NCBI RefSeq assembly: GCF_037975245.1
Contig: NC_092573.1
Coordinates: forward strand, 16,916,265-16,980,264
Reading direction: 5' to 3'
Source of the DNA: Apostichopus japonicus
Lineage: Eukaryota > Echinodermata > Holothuroidea > Aspidochirotida > Stichopodidae
DNA length: 64,000 nt
In this document: in pieces, positions 21,685 to 33,646 of the stretch
Position numbering within the stretch: the stretch's first letter is position 1
How the letters are laid out: every line of letters begins with the position of its first letter
The notes under the pieces: model-generated
What the model saw: only the letters and a program-made list of their open reading frames with translations
The model's database searches: none
What the model was told of the DNA's origin: nothing
Program-made: the position numbers and the translations under genes

Positions 21685-22978
21685 TTGTATACAGTATATT
21701 ACTGACTTTTACTGCAAAGAGACTGCATAGCACATGCATTCAAGGTATACTGAATTATTTGGTATGGTAATCTTCTGCTTCAAATTGTCTGTATGCATGC
21801 GTAACCCAACCCCCCCCCCCCCCTTCCACTCACATCTTCTACCCAACCCTATATCAGAATAGAAAATGAATGTGTACCAGTGCATACATGCACAGTGTGT
21901 ACTTTATATGTGTGTTCAGTACAGTGTTATTTTACACCAAGCACTAAATAAAAACACTGTCCACAATCATGTGCAGTACACACTGTACATTTCATTTCAT
22001 TTGTTTCCACATTCAAAAGGTATTACACAATAATAGAACAAAATGTATGTGACAAGTGGAGGAGGTCTGAGAAAGCCGAGGCTCTTTCGAGGCAGACCCG
22101 CCACCCCCCCCCCCCTTAACAATATAAGAAAAGAAAAAAAAATGAATTGCACACACAAATAAACTACGTTACATAAGATAACATGATACTATTTAAAGAA
22201 TTATCATATGATATATACGTAATGACAAAAAAAGACAAAAAAAAAACATGTATGTAATGGTGATTCAATTCAATACTGTGCATATTTCAATGTCATATTA
22301 ATATATTATATACTGGCAATTTAGTGTCTGCTTCTGCTATAATTCACTAAGTTAAAAGTCTTTTATAATTTAAAATGAAGTTTAAGTTGAACCAGTGTAC
22401 ATATGTAGTACATATAGTACACACTATACATATAGTACACACTATACATGTACAGTGTGTACTATGTATACATGTTCAGTACAGTGTTATTTTACACCAA
22501 GCACAATAAATACATAGTCCCACTCTTTGCATGCAATCCTGTACAGTACATACTGTGCATGTATGTACTGGTCATTCAATTCAATACTGTGCATATTTCA
22601 ATGTCATATTAATATATTACTTGCAATGTAGTGTCTGCTTCTGCTATAATTCACTAAATTAAAAGACTTATAGTATAAACTGAATGTTTAAGCAGTTTAA
22701 CCTGTTATATTTATATATATATATATATTTAAATTAGTTTAACCTGTACTAAACATGTACACACATATAGAACACACTGTACATGATATATGCACTGGTT
22801 CACATTCATTTTCTATTCTGATATAGGGTCGGGTAGAGGATGTGGGTGGGAGGGGGGTGAGTTACATGTAAACAGACAATTTGAAGTGCAGATTACAACC
22901 ATATATAATTCAATACCTTGAGTGCATGTGTTATGCAGTCTCTTTGCAGTAAAAGTCAGTCACATACTGTATGCATAT
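21685..22978. mobile_element. Fold-back element with arms of about 240 bp
   Basis: The left arm (about 21685-21928) is the reverse complement of the right arm (about 22744-22978). Shared blocks include TGACTTTTACTGCAAAGAG, CATTTTCTATTCTGATATAG and TTCAAATTGTCTGT (AATTTGAAG...ACAGAC on the right). Each arm holds a C- or G-rich run at the same place. The 815-bp centre has direct repeats: TTCAGTACAGTGTTATTTTA at 21915 and 22475, and ATTCAATTCAATACTGTGC at about 22262 and 22573, each with about 100 bp of following similarity. It also has a GGTCTG...CAGACC hairpin at 22065-22100. No ORF. The layout is that of a fold-back or long-TIR non-autonomous DNA element. Confidence 0.75.
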
Positions 22979-23870
22979 AAGAAGGGTAATTCTCCTGAAG
23001 GGCTTAATGCCTGATTAAGTTGCTTTAATTCTTTTTAAAGGCATTGATCGAAACTCGCCCCAAACTGCGTGCAGCCATCTGAGAAAGTTAACTTTCCGTT
23101 GCTTGCAAGTGACGTTTTGTTCGTGTTGCTACAAAATGCAGACAGTACAGTAATGAAACCTGATACGTTGTTATCTTAAGCTGGACCTGAGATGTCCATC
23201 ACTGTATTGCATGTACACTGTGCTTTGGTTATTGACCGCAGCTGTACAGTATGTACTGACTGTACACTTGTGTCTAATTACCAATGGTAGCAAGCTGTGT
23301 GTGTGTATTTTCTATGATCAATGGTGGTGTCTAACACTTCTGTTATACCTCATTCAAAACTAGGTCAGATAACCGGCATTAGACGTTTTTTTGTGCGCGA
23401 GTCTTCACACCCTTTAAATTCCTGGCAAAAAACGCTGGCAACATATATGTAGTAATAACGTGCTGCAGTGGTGGATCAAGGGTTTATGGAAGAGGGGGAT
23501 CATTTTAGGACATCACATGAGAGCACTGACAGCTTGTCTACATTGAAGGGGGGAGGGGGATTTCTGGGGTTTATCTCACAGAAAATTGTAAAAGAGGAGC
23601 CCTTCTACCCCACCCACCAAAAAAATCCAATGTACAATAATTTACAATGATGCTTACACAGAATTAGGGGACTCAATCAGCCTGGTTGGGCATCCCCTGG
23701 ATCTGCGCCTGGTGTGTGTACCTGTGTATGTATATGTAACATTTACCAATTTGTAAATATCTCAAGAAGTGAAAGTTTGTTAAATTTCAAATGTGGTGTA
23801 GTGACAGTTTCAAACTGTCAATTGAATCCCCAAACTCTTTTCTCGATACTTCAATGCATTTCTGTGTGGG
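22979..23870. other. Unassigned non-coding stretch
   Basis: No recognisable gene. Contains a short GT run near 23297 and a G-rich run near 23548. Confidence 0.4.
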
Positions 23871-24360
23871 CCATTTGGACATTTGAGGTTGCTGCCTGGG
23901 CCCTGTTGCAGGAAAAAAATATAATTCTTTGGATATCCCAATGGCCAATGTGGCCAACACCACTAAACTAATGCTGTCTGTGTACATATATGCTCAAATT
24001 ATGTGTGATCCCTGAGCCTTTTATGGATGTTCCCTGGGGCCCGGTACAGATAAAAGTTCTAAATGGTATTTTTTGCAAATTATGCAAACTACACAAATAA
24101 TCATTGTCTTTTTGCACACGATCTTTTTGGCCGATGCCTGGTTTCTGGTACATCATACAGTTGCTGTAATTGGTATTTTGGGATAGCCAATGTCCAAAAG
24201 TTCAATGCCACTTAGAGAATCATCCTGCTCTCTTTCCATATAAATGAATCATATGTGGACCACAGGACCATTATTGGCTGCTGCCTGGATGGGCCCTGGT
24301 ACAGCAAAAAATTGGTGTATTTTTAGATACCCTTTATCTAACAGGTATATACTGCAAAAA
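23871..24360 (+). repeat. Degenerate repeat with GCTGCCTGG-GGGCCC blocks
   Basis: Three diverged blocks share GGGCCC next to GTACAG or TTGCAG and an A-rich run: near 23890 (GCTGCCTGGGCCCTGTTGCA), 24035 (GGGGCCCGGTACAG) and 24280 (CTGCCTGGATGGGCCCTGG). The last two are followed by an ATCATTGTCT box. Probably an old tandem repeat of about 200 bp. Confidence 0.5.
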
Positions 24361-26856
24361 AAGAGATTATCATTGTCTCTTTTCAATTTTTTATTTTTTT
24401 TATTTGAAGGAACCTAGACAACATACATGCACAGAGTGTGAAAGGTAGCACACATAACCTTGAACCCTGGTCATAAACCAACATAACATGCCCATCCAAC
24501 CCTTTGTCTCTTTTCACATGCATATTCAGGGTTCCCAGTTCAGTGGAGTATAGCATCGATGGGTCAAAGTAAACACGGTCAAAGTGCAGTGCAATGCAAT
24601 AAACTAGGCTCATACTGTATCACTCATACTGTATCACTGCAAGATGCCAGTCATTATCATAATGTCACAAATCAATTTATATCACATGATCACTGCTTTT
24701 TGCAAATTCTCACTTTTTAACAAGAAAATGACAAGTTAAGACCAAATTTTACAGTTGTTCCCGCATTAAGATTACTTCATTTTTCGAATTTGTGAACAGG
24801 AGAGCATAAAGGGTTATGTGTGAATTTGGGGAAGAAGATGTTACTGTATATCCATTCAAAGTTACAAAGTAGGAAGAAATTCCTTCCACACATTTTTAGT
24901 TGCCCTATGGTTTACATTTCTTTAAATTTAATCTATTTGTATGTTGATTAGTGGCAATGGAACTAATCCCTAAAATCAATACGCTTTATCTCCCATCATG
25001 CAAGGTGAAGTCATCTGCCCCAAAGCAAACAAGATTATTTCATTTATGTAGAACAAGAATCCAGAGTTGATTGTTAAGGTGTTCACCTTCACAAAAATAC
25101 CATTAATATCGACACCTCTGGTTGACTGATGGTAGCCTATTTATATATTTCCCTCATCTCACTTACTGTACATCCACATCACATCTCACATACTAAATGA
25201 CTCACTTAAGCATTATTTTATACTAGTAGTTGGGAGAAAATAACCCTGGGACGTTGTCACCCATATCGAAGATAGGGAATAAAATTAAAATTTTCATAAT
25301 TGGACAGATCTCAAATATCAATTTTGATTTGAAATCTTGTAGAGCTCCTAAAATGTCATTAAATGGTGCAATTTTCCTGTTCATGAATTTAGATGTAATT
25401 ATATAGTAAAAACTTCATTATTTCTTAACAGTTGCAATATTGTTTAAAATATTGTCACAAGGTGACCAGCATGCCCACCGTCAGGAAAATTATGATGTTA
25501 GTACAGTAGATGTTGACAATTTCTGTGAGAGGTTGTCTTTATTTTGTCATCCTCTGTCATGTTGCAGAGTTGTGGTTAATTAATTTTGTATAAAAGCAGG
25601 ATATCTGGCGAAATGAGAACTGGTTGGCAATGTCCCACTCTTTCACACTCCAAATATGCAAGAAGTTAAAAGATTGTGGACAATACATGCTGTATACAAA
25701 ATGTGAATAGTGAATATTATGTTTAATTTAATAGAAATTGGTTCAATGTGTGTGAGACCATTTTCCATTCAAATTTTCAAAAGTAAACAAATTCTAGACC
25801 CAGTTTTAAAATCACAGAGAAAAAAAGAAAAATATTCCCTGAATATTCAAGCTTTGTCTTCCAGCTACTAAGATTTACTTAGACTGGACAATTATTATTA
25901 TAAGGTGTACGTGTATGAGCCAAGAGGATTGTGCATCGTTAAAAGGACCTTATTCCCCAACCCCCCCCCCCCCTCCCCTTCAATCAAATCCTTTTTGTAA
26001 CAACTGCAAAACTTGCCAGAGGTTCTAACACTCTCAAAAGGATTTACAAAATGAAAAAAAAGACATCCTCCATGAAGCTCATTAAAAGAAGTCTGTATTG
26101 GCACAAAATTATAGCATGCTGTAATTGCTAGAAGCTTCAGAAAGTACTTCCTTGAGGCCTTTTATTTCCAAATTGTTCTCATCTAAATGAACGCAATGAC
26201 TGAATGTCCCAGTAAATTTCCTCTAAGGTGGTTATAAAACAGTTTAAGGAATTTGGATTATAACCACTGCTTTCATGACCATATTTCCTGACCTAATTGT
26301 CTTCTTTCATCCAAGTTTCAAATTTATGAAACCCAGTATAAATACATGAATGTACATATTTATAAAACGGGATATGAAAACCAGTTAAGAGTAATAAAAA
26401 TTAGAAAAGTCCCCAGAATCCTACTGTAGATTCAAGTACTACAGCTCAATACTGGTACTTTGTCAGATTGTACATGGCCAATGTGTACATAGCTGGCTTC
26501 TATATAGGCTGCATAGCTAAGTAGTTGCATGTAACTGGTGAGTTTGCAGCTCTAACACCTAACACTGCAGGAGTGTGCTGCCCATAACTGTTTCAAGGTT
26601 AATGGCCTTGTGATGTGATTTTATAGTTACTGTGACTTCCAGAAGCACACATAGCTCAATGCCATTATGAGTGATGAGTGTGTAGCATTGTGTGTGTACA
26701 CAGCTATTACAGATTTTGGGCTGATTCTTACTCATTGAGAAAATAAAATATGGTAGTTTTCTGCTCACACAACTACAAAACACTGAAGATCACGTTTTAA
26801 TAAATTTGAATAACAAATTGGCTGCTTAGTCAAAAGTTGTGATTTCTCTTGTAACT
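24361..26856. other. Unassigned non-coding stretch
   Basis: AT-rich DNA without recognised genes. Includes a poly-C run at 25960-25973. Confidence 0.5.
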
Positions 26857-27496
26857 GAAATGCCCCTCCTTACATTTGAAGTATAACCTATCATTTCCAA
26901 TAGGTTTCAACTGGTTAAATAATGAGCTCACCTAGGTCAATGAGGGGATGGGCATTTTGGGGGTCTGGCAGGGGTACCCCACTAATAGAAATTACTGGAA
27001 ATGCCCATCACTTACATATAGAGTCTTGCCAATCATTTTCAAGTAGTTTTCAACTGGTTACCTCATGAGCTGACCTGGGTCTAGAAGGGATGGGCATTTT
27101 GAGGGTCTACTGGCAGGGGTACCCCACTAATATAAATTACTGGAAATGCCCATCCCTTGCATATATGAAGTGATACCTATCATTTTCCAGTAGGTTTCAA
27201 CTGGTTACCTCATGAGCTGACCTAGGTCAATGAGGGGATGGGCATTTTGTGGGTCTACTGGCAGGGCCCCCCCCCCCAATATAAATTACTGGAAATGCCC
27301 ATCCCTAACATATATTGATACCTATCATTTTCCAGTAAGTTTTCAACTTGTTACATCATGAGCTCATCTAGGTCAATGGGGGATGGGCATTTTGGGGGTC
27401 TACTGGCAGGAGTAAGCCACCAATAAAAACTACTGGCAATGCCCATCCCTTGTATCTGAAGTCCTAACCAACATTTTCCAGTAGGTTTCAAGTGGT
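26857..27496 (+). repeat. Tandem repeat, about four units of 145 bp
   Basis: The landmark GGGATGGGCATTTTG occurs at 26945, 27087, 27235 and 27380 (the last slightly varied), spaced 142, 148 and 145 bp. Each unit also contains GTTTCAACTGGTTA, CATGAGCTGACCTAGGTCAA and TTACTGGAAATGCCCATC. GATGGGCATTT and AAATGCCCATC are reverse complements about 60 bp apart, so every unit can fold into a stem-loop. Partial units flank both ends. Confidence 0.9.
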
Positions 27497-27630
27497 TAAA
27501 CTTTTGATTGACTTGCGATTGATTTTCAGGGGCATGTGCAGGAATTTCCATGGGGGAAGGGGGGGTCCAAAATGTTATGAAATGTAATGATTGCCCTACT
27601 GGGGGGTCTTAGTGGAAATTTCCGTGGAGG

Positions 27631-27780
27631 GGGATTGTCCGGGGGAAAATTGTCATGGGTGGGAATTGTCCGGAGTGGGAATTGTCCAAGGGGCAATTGT
27701 CGGGGTTTGCAATTGTCTGGGTGGGAATTGTCCGGGTGGGAATCGTCCAGGTGGGAATCGTCCAGGGGGCAGTTGTTTGG
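27631..27780 (+). repeat. G-rich minisatellite, unit GTGGGAATTGTCCGG
   Basis: Imperfect 14-16 bp units (GGGAATTGTCCGG, GGGCAATTGTCGG, GGGAATCGTCCAG) are repeated about nine times. In one frame this reads as 'GWELSGWELSGWE', but the flanks offer no gene context. I take it as a minisatellite, not a repetitive protein. Confidence 0.85.
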
Positions 27781-29829
27781 GAACAGTCTTACTAACTATT
27801 GGATTTTTAGAGGAACCCATTTCCCATGATTGCTTCCATCAAACGAATGGAAATACTGGATCCTACCAACTGAAACGGAAAACTTGCATTGCTTCCTTTT
27901 CTGTTTTTTGTAATCATGTTTTTTTACACAAATCAAAATTAACTAACAAAACAAAAGTATGAAGCTAATAAAAAACAGTTAAAATTAGAAACCTTCAACC
28001 CAGCTACTGAGACAGTTGCGGTGTTTATAAACAGAGCACATTGACTGCACATGAGGTACACACTGTCGTGTACACCTACACATATATGTACAGTAGGTAT
28101 TTAAGCAGTCTGGGAGTTTCTAGCAACACAGTTATATGTGAGAATAATGCATGGATGGCATGAGTTGCAATTGGCTAGTTTTTAGCTCATACTAGTTTGA
28201 GCTATAGCCATGTTGCAGCTCTGTCCTATGTGACTATTCATCCACCTGTAAAAAAATACATATATGTTGCTTAGTCCTTGGTGGATAAACGAAGAAACTT
28301 GTACAATGATTATCAAGTAAGGTAGCATCAGTGGTATTCAAGAAAGTTGAGGTCACAGGTCAGCTAGGGGTCGATCATTATCAGCGGGTTTTTGTCAACA
28401 CACAAAATATGCTTCCCTTCTCAGTTAAAAATGGTTGATGGTGACGGTTGGTCAAAATTATCATAGGTTAATGGCCTATTTAGCATGTTCAGAAATTTTC
28501 ATTTGGACAGGATCTATTTGGGGGTACCTTTACATTTGTCACCATAAGTTAATGCATTTAGAACTTTTTTCAGGTGTAGGTGTACATAATGGACCTATCA
28601 ATTGTATGATGCACCCTCGGACCCACGGGATAGGTGCCTCAATATTTAAAATTAAGCTGGACATTTGACATATCATTGCATAGTAAATTTGATACATTGA
28701 TGCATGTCGTTGACCCACATCATATTTACATTAATTGACTGACCATTTGCTGCCCGTGAAAGATTCTTTGTTGCACATTGATGCACCTTGACACACTTAT
28801 TGTAGTTGTAATGGTGCACCAAATGTCCACTTTGACGGACGCCTTAGTCACATAAATCTTTGGACATGATGCACATTTAATGCACCATTCCAGGGGGGAG
28901 GGGGATGTCACTGAGTCCCTCTTACAACTGATAGACCTACATAGTCATAGTACAGCCATATACCACAGCCTGTGTCAAATACACATTAGTGTGCATGAGA
29001 GGGAATCAGTTAAGTTGATTGATTATTCCTCTCACTGTTTACATGTGATTGTAATCTGAATATGTGAACAAGGCCATGGTGTTTGCCATTTCATGGTCTG
29101 TCTGGTAATCATATCACATTACATGCCTTTAATACTAGTTGAGTTGAAACTGATCAGAACTGAGCCTTTAATTGGTAAGTGGGTCATTATTGCTGGTCCA
29201 CAGCACAAACCACAGTATTCAGTTACATTTTGTTGACCTGATCTGAGTTCATTTCCTTTTCAGTAATGTGAATTTATATTGCTTATAGAGAGGAGCATAA
29301 ACATTGCAGTGAAAATGTTTAATAAAAATAAGTTTCCAATCAAAATGAAAGTTAAAAATTTAAGAAAAACTGTTGAAAGTATTTAAGTACATTTTACCAC
29401 TTTAAGATTGTTAAAGCTTTTTTCCACAAATATCTCTTTTTGCAGACTCGGTTACAGTATTAATTTGCTGTATATTGTTGTGCATTGTCTGTAAGTTTAT
29501 GCCCCCCCCCCTCACCACCCACCTTTCTACATTGATATTGCAAATGCAATCTCCTCTAAATAAATATCACATCACTTAGTATTAGTTTATGCACCATTGG
29601 TGCTCTTGCTTTTATTTATCATGGATGTCTTAACAATATTTGAAAGAAACACCGAAGTTCTGCTTCATATCCCTTATCCTATGATGAAAATACATGTAAG
29701 TTTCATTTTAGTTAATAATTATTTTTGCCTCTGAATAATTTTTTTAATTGTGACCAAATGAAAATTAAGAAGTGTTTTTACTGATAGAAACAAAATCTTG
29801 TGCATATTATTAATGGTGTATTTACGCAT
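27781..29829. other. Unassigned non-coding stretch
   Basis: No genes or complete elements recognised. Contains a C-rich run near 29502 and AT-rich intergenic sequence. Confidence 0.5.
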
Positions 29830-30645
29830 GTGCAGTTGACAAACTGTTCATCCTACTCCAGCATTACTGATACAAATGTCAAGATGTCCGACAAGCTGAA
29901 AGTTACTAAGGTAGTATCAATCTATGAGCAAGGTCATACAGATGACATTGCTAACTATCAACCAATGACAGGGCTTTCGTCTGTTTCAAAATGTTTTGAA
30001 AGATTTATGTGTAATAGCGTAATGGTTTCCTCAACAAACATTGCATTTCATCTAATATTAAGTAAGGTCTTCACCAAGGTCTTTCTACTGAACTGACACT
30101 GACATTGATGTAATCAACAAACTCATCCATGTTACTATTAACAATCATTCTCTGACGCAGTGTTCTAAGACTGCTTCAAAGTCTTTGATACCATTGACCA
30201 CTATATAATTTTTACAAAACTATACATATGGTTTCCCTGGAAATTTGTAAGGCTGGATCAGAAGCTAGATTCAAACAACAGAACACACATTATGAGTTTC
30301 CAAAAATTACAATACTGATCTGTTAGATATCAGTCTATCCTTGAGCCTCTGCTTTTCATAATTTATGTTAATGATCAAAAAATTATTTCTGAGAATATCC
30401 ATGTTAGTTCTTTATCATTTCAGTGGTAGTGATCCTCATTCTCTAGAGATCTTTGTCAGCAGAGGACTAAGTCCTTTTCGGAATAGCTCCAAAAAAGTTA
30501 ACCCTTAGTAAGACTAATGACATGGCTTTTTTTACACATGTTTACATGTTTTAAGTATTTCAATTGACAGTCAAAGCTTCAATCCAGTTAACAGTGTAAA
30601 GTTTTTGAGGTCTACATTGGTTCAGACTTGGCGTGGCATTTAGGG
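29830..30645 (+). pseudogene. Decayed non-LTR retrotransposon reverse transcriptase
   Basis: A fragment of a LINE-type reverse transcriptase, copying RNA to DNA at the target site in living relatives. In order, spread over shifting frames, I read: 'LKVTKVVSIYEQG' and 'DDIANYQPMTGLSSVSKCFE' (the usual 'K.a.V.PI.KKGD..d..NYRPIs.L...sK..E' block, 29893-30003); 'DCFKVFDTIDH' at 30169-30201 (motif A, F..FDTIDH); 'SILEPLLFIIYVND' at about 30333-30374 (usually 'GS.LGPLLF..YINDL'); and 'PVNSVKFL' near 30583-30606 (post-RT 'V..vKFLGv.iD'). The set fits the CR1/L2/Jockey group of LINEs. Stops and frameshifts lie between the blocks, and the endonuclease and 3' end were not found. Confidence 0.8.
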
Positions 30646-30832
30646 GGAGTCAGTTGATGAGGGGCACAAAAAGTTGAAAGTTTATGTGATGTCTATGCAT
30701 TTTAATGTTGAATGGGTAAAATAAGCATAAATGCCGTACAATTGCCTTTTCTTAAACAGGGAATCTGATTTCGTGAGTCATCGAAGCTCATTGAAGGTTA
30801 AATTTGTATTGTAAATTATTGTTTTATTCCAG

Positions 30833-30913
30833 ATGGAGAAGAAAGTAGTGACAGCCAGAAGGATGTCCATGACAATCCCCAGGCATGGGTACATGAAGCA
30901 ATGCTGGAAGTTG
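30833..30913 (+). CDS. Candidate exon A of an unrecognised gene
   Basis: An 81-base block sits between a good acceptor (TGTTTTATTCCAG) and donor (G, then GTAAAG). Two frames are open. The one entering with one base from the previous exon reads 'GEESSDSQKDVHDNPQAWV' and then 'HEAMLEV', an acidic, ordinary-looking protein segment. It leaves with one base (phase 1). That phase agrees with the open frame of the next block at 32936. The exon that would precede it was not found, so the gene start is unknown. The product is not identified. Confidence 0.5.
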
Positions 30914-30997
30914 GTAAAGGTGTGTTCATATTAATAATTAACTACAAACTAAGATGCTATGATGACAAAGATTCAGTGCCTTTCATAATGCATGTTT

Positions 30998-32232
30998 GGT
31001 TCCTTGCTGAAAGCAACCTATGTATTCAGGTTGGCATGTGTGTGTGCGTTGTTTTTCTATCTGACCAAGGACTTGAACAAAAGCATTCCAGGTCCTCGGT
31101 TGTGCTTTCTAAAGAATCACCACATCCTTGGAAGAATTCTATTGTATGGGGTATTGTTAAGTTTAGGGTACGTGAATTTGAACAACGGAAAATACAATGG
31201 GGTCCTCGGTCGGAATGTATTACAAACGTGAGTGTGTGTGTGTGACGCTTGAGCTTGTATGCACGATAACTCAACAAGGGGATGACCGATCATTACCATA
31301 CTTAGTGGGTGGGTGACCCATAGTAAGTAGATGGACTCTATTGATTTTGGTGCTCATTTCATGAATATTAATGAGGTAATGGGGTCAAATGTGAAAAACT
31401 CCAAATTGCAATAACTTGGCTACTATTAGTCGGAATTTCGTCAAACTTGGTATGATGATATTGGTAGATAGTCTTTACACAATGATGTGTGTTGCAGGAA
31501 TGATGCATATTTATGAGGGGGAGGGCTTAGCAATATTTTGGTATGAAAAGTTTGTATGCACGATAACTCAACAAGGGGATGACCGATCATTACCATACTT
31601 AGTGGTTGGCCCATAGTGAGTAGATTCACCCTATTGATTTTGGTGCTCATATCATGAATATTAATGAGGTAATAGGGTCAAATGTGAAAAACTCCAAATT
31701 GCAATAACTTGGCTACTATTAGTCAGAATTTCGTCAAACTTGGTATGATGATATTGGTAGATAGTCTTTACACACTGATGTGTGTTGCAAGCGATATCAT
31801 GCATATTTATGAGGGGCGGGCTTAGCAATATTTCGGTTTGAAAAGTTTGTCCAGATAACTCAACAAGGAGATGACCGATCATTACCATACTTAGTTGGTG
31901 GGTGGATCATAGTGAGTAGGATAACCCTATTGATTGTGGTGCTCATTTCATGAATATTAATGAGGTAATGGGGTCAAATGTGAAAAACTCCAAATTGCAA
32001 TAACTTGGCTACTATTAGTCGGAATTTTGTCAAACTTGGTATGATGATATTGGCAGATAGCCTATACACATGTTGTAAGTTGCAATTGATATGATACAAA
32101 TTTATGAGAGGGCAGGGCTTAGCATTACTTTGGTAACAAAACTCTGTGTGCATGAATTGCTGTTGTTGTCATAGCTAGGGCTTTCTTAGAAATTTCCCTA
32201 TGAATGGAACTAATGAACAGCAGCAAGGAACC
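30998..32232. mobile_element. Non-autonomous element with 12-bp TIRs and internal 300-bp tandem units
   Basis: The segment opens with GGTTCCTTGCTG (30998-31009) and closes with its exact reverse complement CAGCAAGGAACC (32221-32232). After the left end come AACCTATGTATTCAGGTTGGC and GT-rich runs. The centre holds three tandem units of about 295 bp, marked by ATAACTCAACAAGG at 31266, 31563 and 31855 and by CATGAATATTAATGAGGTAA. There is no transposase. A small relative lies at 4124. It lies in the intron between candidate exons A and B. No unambiguous target-site duplication was seen, although ATGTTT occurs on both sides at slightly different distances. Confidence 0.65.
31255..32150 (+). repeat. 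Three tandem units of about 295 bp
   Basis: Internal array of the element above. Units start near 31255, 31553 and 31845 and are highly similar over GATGACCGATCATTACCATA, TTGGTGCTCAT, AACTCCAAATTGCAATAACT and TGATGATATTGG. The third unit decays toward its end. The units contain ORFs of up to about 75 codons with no recognisable domain. Confidence 0.9.
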
Positions 32233-32826
32233 ATGAAATGTTTTCATTCTGGTAATTCCTGCTTAGCATAGCTCCAATATATGGCTAGAAATGTATGCAT
32301 GTTCATGACCTTGTTATAATATTGTTCATGAAAGTTACCAAGACTCTTTTATGGCCGGCTGAAATGACGTGATATCATGAACATTTCCATCAAACGTTGT
32401 TTTCAGCAACTGCTGACTCTCTCTATCATCCAGATCTATGATTTTAATTCCACTTTGTTATGTTGAAAGTGTTCATCTTTGCAGATATGTTTCCCATAAA
32501 TTTAGCCTTAACATCAGGGGTAGTCCGTAGAAATAAAGTGTTATTTCCAAAGAAGCCTTTTAATGTAGTGAGTAAGTTAATGGTAAACATATTGTACAGG
32601 TGTGAAGTATAAGGTGACATCATCAATTAACTTAAATGTAGTTCATACTATATCAGCTCTAGAAATAAATATTGTTTTTTTATGTTCCTCCTGGGTCTGG
32701 CAATGTTCTGTGTTAGTCATTAGGGGGTTTGGATAATGCCAGAGTTGTTGAAAATATTGATTGCTAGTCATCATTACAGTCAATAGGCTATTTATGTCCA
32801 GTTTCTTTACCCAATTTTATATACTG

Positions 32827-32898
32827 GCACACATTAAATGTAGAGAGTAATGAAGTACTGATACCATTGCCTCATTACTCTCTACATTTAAAGTGTGC
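32827..32898. repeat. 72-nt near-perfect hairpin, possible small-RNA precursor
   Basis: The left arm 32827-32853 and right arm 32872-32898 are reverse complements at 26 of 27 positions (core ATGTAGAGAGTAATGA / TCATTACTCTCTACAT) around an 18-nt loop. It ends 37 bases before candidate exon B, inside the intron. The size and loop resemble a microRNA precursor. A tiny MITE or a chance palindrome are alternatives. Confidence 0.55.
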
Positions 32899-32935
32899 TT
32901 ACAGTCAAGTGTTCTTTTTCTCTTTTCCTGTAAAG

Positions 32936-33032
32936 GTTCACAAATATTACAGGTGGAGTGGAAGGGACACATCCGCAGTCTAACAACACTTTAAAAAATT
33001 TTACAAGAGAAAGGCAAAAATGAAATTGCCAG
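32936..33032 (+). pseudogene. Candidate exon B, reading frame interrupted
   Basis: A strong pyrimidine tract with acceptor (TTTCCTGTAAAG) precedes 32936, and a strong donor (CCAG, then GTAAGA) follows 33032. Continuing the phase from exon A reads 'SQILQVEWKGHIRSLTTL' and then TAA at 32992-32994. Past that stop the same frame continues 'KILQEKGKNEIA'. The frame required by exon C (33647) is shifted by one and reads 'FKKFYKRKAKMKLPG' here. A one-base indel between about 32984 and 32991 would reconcile A, B and C. Alternatively a different acceptor is used (an AG just before 33008 with a CTAAC branch-like box upstream). The 'EWKGHIRSL' and 'NEI' pattern loosely recalls the C-terminal domain of LYAR-type nucleolar proteins; this is a weak guess. 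Either an assembly error or a decaying gene could explain the break. Confidence 0.45.
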
Positions 33033-33646
33033 GTAAGATTATACTGCAACTCGGGGAACTTTTCCAATTGTTACTTATCTGCTAACATCAAATTTACAGT
33101 AGCCTACGTGCAACGTTCTTCGCATTGCAGCTGAACAGCGCAATGTACAGAACAAAGAGTCTGCTGTTCAAAGTTATCTTGTGTTACATAAAGATCACAA
33201 AACATACATGATGGCTTAACGATATATTAAAAAGATCTAATTTATAAGAAATTTAACCAGAAGAAATTAATCTGTATTCAAACACAGTTTTTGTTTTGAC
33301 TACTGTAGCAACTGCAGCGTGGGTTATGTCGCAATTTGCATTTGCTCAGATGACGTCACGTTTGCAACTTTTTAAAGTATATTTGAAATATCCATCCTAA
33401 ATGATTAAAAATTATTTCTCTGTCAAAACGTAATATTAGCATTCTTATACTTTGAGAACACATTTAGAAAATTATTTATCGTTTTTTAAGCTCACTTTCA
33501 AGGGCTACCAGACAAATCTTTTGAATTGTTTGTTTTGTATATACTAACACCAAATCTTTCACATCAAACTTAATGTCCTTTCATCAGTTTTAACAAATGT
33601 GCAGTAATCTAACTAGATGCATTTACTATTTTTGTTGCATTTTCAG

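Noticed and set aside
27587-27962. Protein of 80-123 codons rich in 'GWELSGWE'
   Set aside because: It is the translation of a 14-16 bp minisatellite, with no splice sites, start context or conserved flanks.
31026-31888. Several 60-83 codon ORFs on both strands
   Set aside because: They lie in the 295-bp tandem units or GT-rich flank of a mobile element and change frame between units.
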